Shown one piece after another: positions 58,924 to 64,000 of a stretch of DNA of 64,000 bases. Position numbers and translations under genes: made by a program. The DNA is taken from NCBI RefSeq assembly GCF_023091865.1, contig NZ_JAHXDI010000003.1:1-64000 (forward strand), in the 5' to 3' direction. Within the stretch, counting starts at the first letter, position 1. The number at the start of each line of letters is the position of its first letter. This stretch comes from Chromohalobacter moromii. GTDB taxonomy: Bacteria > Pseudomonadota > Gammaproteobacteria > Pseudomonadales > Halomonadaceae. A model generated the notes under the pieces. That model did not search any database. It saw nothing but the letters and a program-made list of their open reading frames with translations, and was not told the origin of the DNA.

Positions 58924-60015
58924 CTATGAGGTCATCCGCACCACCGGCTTGATGGTCTTGCCGGACTTGGAATCCGCGAACGCCTCTTCCAGGGCGTCGA
59001 ACTCGTAAAACGTCACCAGCTTGTCGAACGGAAACTGCCCCTGGCGGTAGTAGTCGATGAGCTGGGGAATGAACACATTGGGCACCGAGTCGCCCTCGAT
59101 CACGCCCAGCATGGTCTTGCCTTCCGCCATCAGATCATTGTGCACGTCCAGCGTGACCTCCGGTGTTACGCCCACGATGGCCAGCTGACCCAGCGGACGC
59201 AACGCATGCATCCCTTGCCGCACGACCTGCGGCACACCGGTTGTCTCGATACCATAGTGCGCACCCACGCCGGTCACCGCACGAATCTCTTCCACCACGT
59301 CTACCTGGCTGCCATTGAAGACGTGCGTGGCCCCCAGCTCCTTGGCGAGCGACAAGCGATTGTCGTGCACGTCGACGGCGATGATCCGTGCGCAGCCGGC
59401 GATACGGGCCGCCATGACGGCGCTCAATCCCACCGCGCCACAGCCGTAGACCACCAGGCTGCTGCCGAACGCCGGCTTGAGGCGATTGAGAACCGTGCCG
59501 CTCCCGGTCTGAACGCCGCAGCCCAATGGGGCCAGCAAGCCCAGGTCGAGATCCGGATCCACCTTGACCGCGTTGCGCTCATGCACCACCGCATGGGACC
59601 CGAACGAGGACTGCCCGAAGAAGGTGGAAACCGCTTCGTCGCCTCGATGCAGGTAACAGGCCCCGTTCTCGGCACGCCCGCCGAAATTCAACTCGTTCAT
59701 GCGCATGCAGACGGTAGGATGGCCGGTCAGGCAATGCTCGCATGCGCCGCAATGGGCAAACGACAGCACGACATGGTCCCCCGGCGCGAACGCCGTAACC
59801 TCGCTCCCCACGGCTTCCACTACCCCGGCGCCCTCGTGCCCCAGAACAACGGGGAACGGCGTCAGCTCCAGATCCCGGGCGACGGCATCCGTGTGGCACA
59901 CCCCGGTGGCCACGATGCGCAGGCGCAACTCGTTGGCCCCCGGCTCGGTCAAGGTCAGGGTCTCCACCGAGAAGGGCCCGCCCTTGTCTCGCGTCACGGC
60001 CGCTTTGATTTGCAT
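58924..60015 (-). CDS. Aryl-alcohol dehydrogenase, zinc-dependent
   Basis: A 363-residue medium-chain zinc alcohol dehydrogenase like benzyl-alcohol dehydrogenase XylB. The catalytic zinc residues lie in ATGVCHTDAVARD and LGHEGAGVV, and structural cysteines in HCGACEHCLTGHPTVC. The NAD motif is YGCGAVGLSAVMAA. GAGGAG precedes the ATG at 60015 by six bases. It would oxidise an aromatic alcohol to the aldehyde, for example 4-hydroxybenzyl alcohol, given the neighbouring aldehyde dehydrogenase and pobA. Confidence 0.85.
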   Translation of the reverse strand: MQIKAAVTRDKGGPFSVETLTLTEPGANELRLRIVATGVCHTDAVARDLELTPFPVVLGHEGAGVVEAVGSEVTAFAPGDHVVLSFAHCGACEHCLTGHPTVCMRMNELNFGGRAENGACYLHRGDEAVSTFFGQSSFGSHAVVHERNAVKVDPDLDLGLLAPLGCGVQTGSGTVLNRLKPAFGSSLVVYGCGAVGLSAVMAARIAGCARIIAVDVHDNRLSLAKELGATHVFNGSQVDVVEEIRAVTGVGAHYGIETTGVPQVVRQGMHALRPLGQLAIVGVTPEVTLDVHNDLMAEGKTMLGVIEGDSVPNVFIPQLIDYYRQGQFPFDKLVTFYEFDALEEAFADSKSGKTIKPVVRMTS

Positions 60016-60089
60016 GGCAAGCTCCTCACGACGTTGCGGTGAATGACCCCGAGCCATGCCTCGGCCCGGGTATCGTTCCCGTCTATGGG

Positions 60090-61562
60090 TTAGAACGGAT
60101 ACTGGCGCGGCTCATGCTGCAGCGTGATCCAATGCTCCGTGGTGAACTCATCGATCGCCCAGTCGCCATTGAAGCGGCCCAGGCCGGAGTTCTTTTCGCC
60201 GCCGAACGGCGCATGCGGCTCGTCGTTGACGGGGATGTCGTTGACATGGGTCATGCCCGCCTTGATGCCCTGCGCGAAGCGCACGCCGCGTTCCAGGTTG
60301 CTCGTGAAGACCGCGCTCGACAGACCGAACTCGGTGCGATTGGCCAGCTCCAGCGCATGCGCTTCGTCACGCGCGGATTGAATCCCCACCAGCGGCCCGA
60401 AAATCTCCTCGTCGGCCAGTTCCATGTCCGCCGTGACATCGCCGAACACGTGCGGCGGCAAGACATTGCCCTCGGGGTCGCCTCCGGTCAGCAAGGTGGC
60501 GCCCTCGGCATGCGCCTTGGCGATCTTGGTCTGGAGTCCTTCGAGCTGCTTGGCGTTGATGATCGGCCCCACGGCGGTTTCGGGGTCGGCGGGGTCGCCC
60601 AGGCGCAATGCCTTGACGCGTTCGACAAAGCGAGCGGTGAAGGCGTCACGCAACGGCTCTTCGACGATGATGCGATTGATCGCCATGCAGATCTGGCCCT
60701 GATGGAGGAACTTGCCGACCACCGCCGCATCGACCGCCTGCTCGACATCGGCATCCGCCAGCACCACGAAGGGACTGTTGCCGCCGAGTTCCAGGGCGAC
60801 GTGCTTGAGGTGCCTGCCGCCGCTCGCCAGGCGACCGATATTGAGCCCCACAGGGGTGGAGCCGGTGAAGGTGATCAACGAAGGCACGGGATGCTCGACG
60901 AAGGCATCGCCGATCTCGGAACCGGCACCGACGACGACGCTCAACACGCCCGGCGGCAGCCCCGCCTCTTCGAAGATGCGTGCCAGCAGCAGCCCGCCGG
61001 TCACCGGTGTGTCGCTGGCAGGCTTGATGACCACCGCGTTGCCCAGCGCCAGTGCCGGCGACACCGAGCGAGCGCTCAGGTTGAGCGGGAAGTTCCACGG
61101 GCTGATCACGCCCACCACGCCCAGCGGTGACCGATAGACACGACTTTCCTTGCCGGGAATGTCAGACGGCAGGATGCGTCCGTGGGCCCGGGTCGGCATG
61201 CTCGCCGCCTCCTGGGTGATCGCCCGTGCCGCGTTCCACTCGATCTGCGCCTTGATCCGCGTACTGCCCGACTCGCGAATGATCCAGTCGATGATCTCGT
61301 CATGGCGCTCGTCGAAGATCGCCACCGCGCGCCGCATGACATCGCCACGCGCATTCGGTCCCAGTGCCGCCCATTCGGCCTGGGCCGCCTGCGCATGTCG
61401 GTAGGCATCGTCCAGGTCATGCCGGTCGGCCATCGCCAGATCGAGCAGCGTTTCCCCGGAATATGGATTGGTCACGCTCAGGCGGCGCTCGGCACTTCCC
61501 TGGCGCCAGCGTCCCGCGATCGGCTGGGCATCCTGATCGGCAAACAGCGGTGCTTGTGTCAT
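60090..61562 (-). CDS. Aromatic aldehyde dehydrogenase, benzaldehyde/vanillin type
   Basis: A 490-residue aldehyde dehydrogenase. The general base Glu lies in [14 protein letters not shown] and the nucleophile Cys in [21 protein letters not shown] is the NAD motif. The alternation of these with [20 protein letters not shown] resembles benzaldehyde and vanillin dehydrogenases. It would form 4-hydroxybenzoate from 4-hydroxybenzaldehyde or related acids. It is upstream of the aryl-alcohol dehydrogenase on the same strand (74-base gap), probably in one operon. The start at 61562 was chosen for the conserved opening; weaker upstream ATGs exist. Confidence 0.86.
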   Translation of the reverse strand: MTQAPLFADQDAQPIAGRWRQGSAERRLSVTNPYSGETLLDLAMADRHDLDDAYRHAQAAQAEWAALGPNARGDVMRRAVAIFDERHDEIIDWIIRESGSTRIKAQIEWNAARAITQEAASMPTRAHGRILPSDIPGKESRVYRSPLGVVGVISPWNFPLNLSARSVSPALALGNAVVIKPASDTPVTGGLLLARIFEEAGLPPGVLSVVVGAGSEIGDAFVEHPVPSLITFTGSTPVGLNIGRLASGGRHLKHVALELGGNSPFVVLADADVEQAVDAAVVGKFLHQGQICMAINRIIVEEPLRDAFTARFVERVKALRLGDPADPETAVGPIINAKQLEGLQTKIAKAHAEGATLLTGGDPEGNVLPPHVFGDVTADMELADEEIFGPLVGIQSARDEAHALELANRTEFGLSSAVFTSNLERGVRFAQGIKAGMTHVNDIPVNDEPHAPFGGEKNSGLGRFNGDWAIDEFTTEHWITLQHEPRQYPF

Positions 61563-61697
61563 GTATCTCACCCTCATCGTCATGCGAAGACGCGCCTCGT
61601 TGGGCCGCGTCGTGGTCATGCGAGCCTAGCCGGATAATTAATACGCAGACTAATAGCAATGATCAATCAACTTGATACCCCGCGGCAACCCCATGGT

Positions 61698-63052
<1,355 letters not shown>

Positions 63053-63937
63053 ATGTCGGCATCGTCCAACCGCACCATTCCCGTCTTTCAGCTGTATGGC
63101 GAGACGCACCAATGGCCGACCCCCGACCTGCTGCATTGCGAGTCCATCGCCGAGCGCAGCCGACTGCACGATTGGCATATACGGCCGCACCGCCACGCCG
63201 ATCTCGTGCATGTGCTGCATATCGCGCACGGCGACGTGAACCTGACCTTCGAGGAGGGTGCGCAGCGCCTGACGGGGCCGCTTCTCATCGTGGTGCCGGC
63301 CATGACGGTGCACGCCTTTCGCTTCTCGCGCGATGTCGACGGGCATATCGTGACGCTGGCCATGCCGCTGGCGCGACATATCGCCGACACCCTGCATCCC
63401 CAGGGGCAGATCCTGGCACGCGCGGCGTTTTACCCGCTTGCCGACCAGCCGGAACGCGCCCCCATCGCCACCCTCGTCGCCCAGCTCGATGCCGAGTACC
63501 GCCACCCTGCCGAAGGGCGCGATGCCTTGCTCGAAGCTTTGCTCAACAGCTTGCTGGTCCTGGCCTCACGCCGTGCGACCCGACGGCAGTCCCGCCCTTC
63601 GCGCCATCATGAACGTGGCGAAGCGCACCTGGCCCGCTTTCAGCAACTCATTGAAGCCCACTATCATCAGCAACCCAGCATGCCCGAGCTCGCCGAGCGT
63701 CTGGGCATCAGCAGCGCGCATCTTAGCGCGATCTGCCAACGGCTCGCAGGGCGCAGCGCGCAGCAATTACTGCACGAGCGTGTGCTTCTCGAGGCCAAGC
63801 GCCATCTGACCTATACCAACATGACCATCGGCCAGGTCGCCGAACGGCTGGGCTTCAAGGAGCCGGCCTATTTCACGCGTTTCTTCAAACGCCACGTCGC
63901 TTGCTCGCCCAAGGAATTTCGCCAGCGTCAGCCATAG
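63053..63937 (+). CDS. pobR: AraC-family activator of pobA
   Basis: A 294-residue AraC/XylS-type regulator. The N-terminal half is a cupin sensor with HIRPHRHADLVHVLHI, and the C-terminal 100 residues contain two helix-turn-helix motifs, the second being IGQVAERLGFKEPAYFTRFF. Together with its divergent place beside pobA this fits an AraC-class PobR, which activates pobA on binding 4-hydroxybenzoate. GGAG lies six bases before the ATG at 63053. Confidence 0.85.
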   Translation: MSASSNRTIPVFQLYGETHQWPTPDLLHCESIAERSRLHDWHIRPHRHADLVHVLHIAHGDVNLTFEEGAQRLTGPLLIVVPAMTVHAFRFSRDVDGHIVTLAMPLARHIADTLHPQGQILARAAFYPLADQPERAPIATLVAQLDAEYRHPAEGRDALLEALLNSLLVLASRRATRRQSRPSRHHERGEAHLARFQQLIEAHYHQQPSMPELAERLGISSAHLSAICQRLAGRSAQQLLHERVLLEAKRHLTYTNMTIGQVAERLGFKEPAYFTRFFKRHVACSPKEFRQRQP

Positions 63938-64000
63938 GCCTGTCCATGCGTATTGGATCCAAAAACGTCATTTCGCGTCCGTCGCATGTCCCACTTCGCC

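Overview
The window reads as 64 kb of chromosome from a GC-rich gammaproteobacterium, most likely a moderately halophilic Halomonadaceae (Chromohalobacter/Halomonas type). This is inferred from gene content and order (metK facing tkt, epd-pgk-fba, TAXI-type TRAP transport, pobA/pobR, acidic exported proteins), not from a database match. No phage, transposon, CRISPR, rRNA or tRNA signal was found. About 56 protein genes fill nearly all of the sequence.

Layout. 0.2-6 kb: L- and D-lactate oxidation (lldD, a HAD phosphatase, dld) facing a PdhR-type regulator, with PdhR-like boxes between them. 6-16 kb: housekeeping and transport genes (membrane YdjM-like protein, gamma carbonic anhydrase, Na+-dependent transporter, prlC, yheV-like, sodC, metF, zinc-type CDF exporter, DMT and AEC transporters). 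16-24 kb: an AraC gene behind xre-azlC-azlD, a TAXI-TRAP operon, and a Na+/H+ antiporter. 24-34 kb: metK and transketolase 1 (divergent), two aldo/keto reductases (one broken by an in-frame amber codon), and the class Ib ribonucleotide reductase operon nrdHIEF. 34-42 kb: a ubiquinone-type hydroxylase, class I aldolase, lrgAB, then epd-pgk-fba.

41.7-55.9 kb is the most interesting part. It is a divergent locus that looks like a complete route for a four-carbon polyol or ketose (erythritol, threitol or erythrulose). The parts are an ABC importer with a DUF2291 subunit, an EltD-like zinc polyol dehydrogenase, a SorC-family regulator, an RpiB homologue lacking two catalytic histidines of ribose-5-phosphate isomerase, a two-subunit DhaK/DhaL kinase with no DhaM in view, and dedicated transaldolase and second transketolase genes. 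A Sad-type aldehyde dehydrogenase follows. The inferred logic is: import, oxidise to a tetrulose, phosphorylate, isomerise to erythrose 4-phosphate, and feed the pentose phosphate pathway.

56-64 kb: an outer-membrane MipA/OmpV protein, a TRIC/UPF0126 channel, an Old Yellow Enzyme, and an aromatic set (aryl-alcohol dehydrogenase, aldehyde dehydrogenase, 4-hydroxybenzoate hydroxylase pobA, AraC-type pobR) that would convert hydroxybenzyl alcohol to protocatechuate. Functions rest on recognisable motifs and neighbourhood; no homology search was run.
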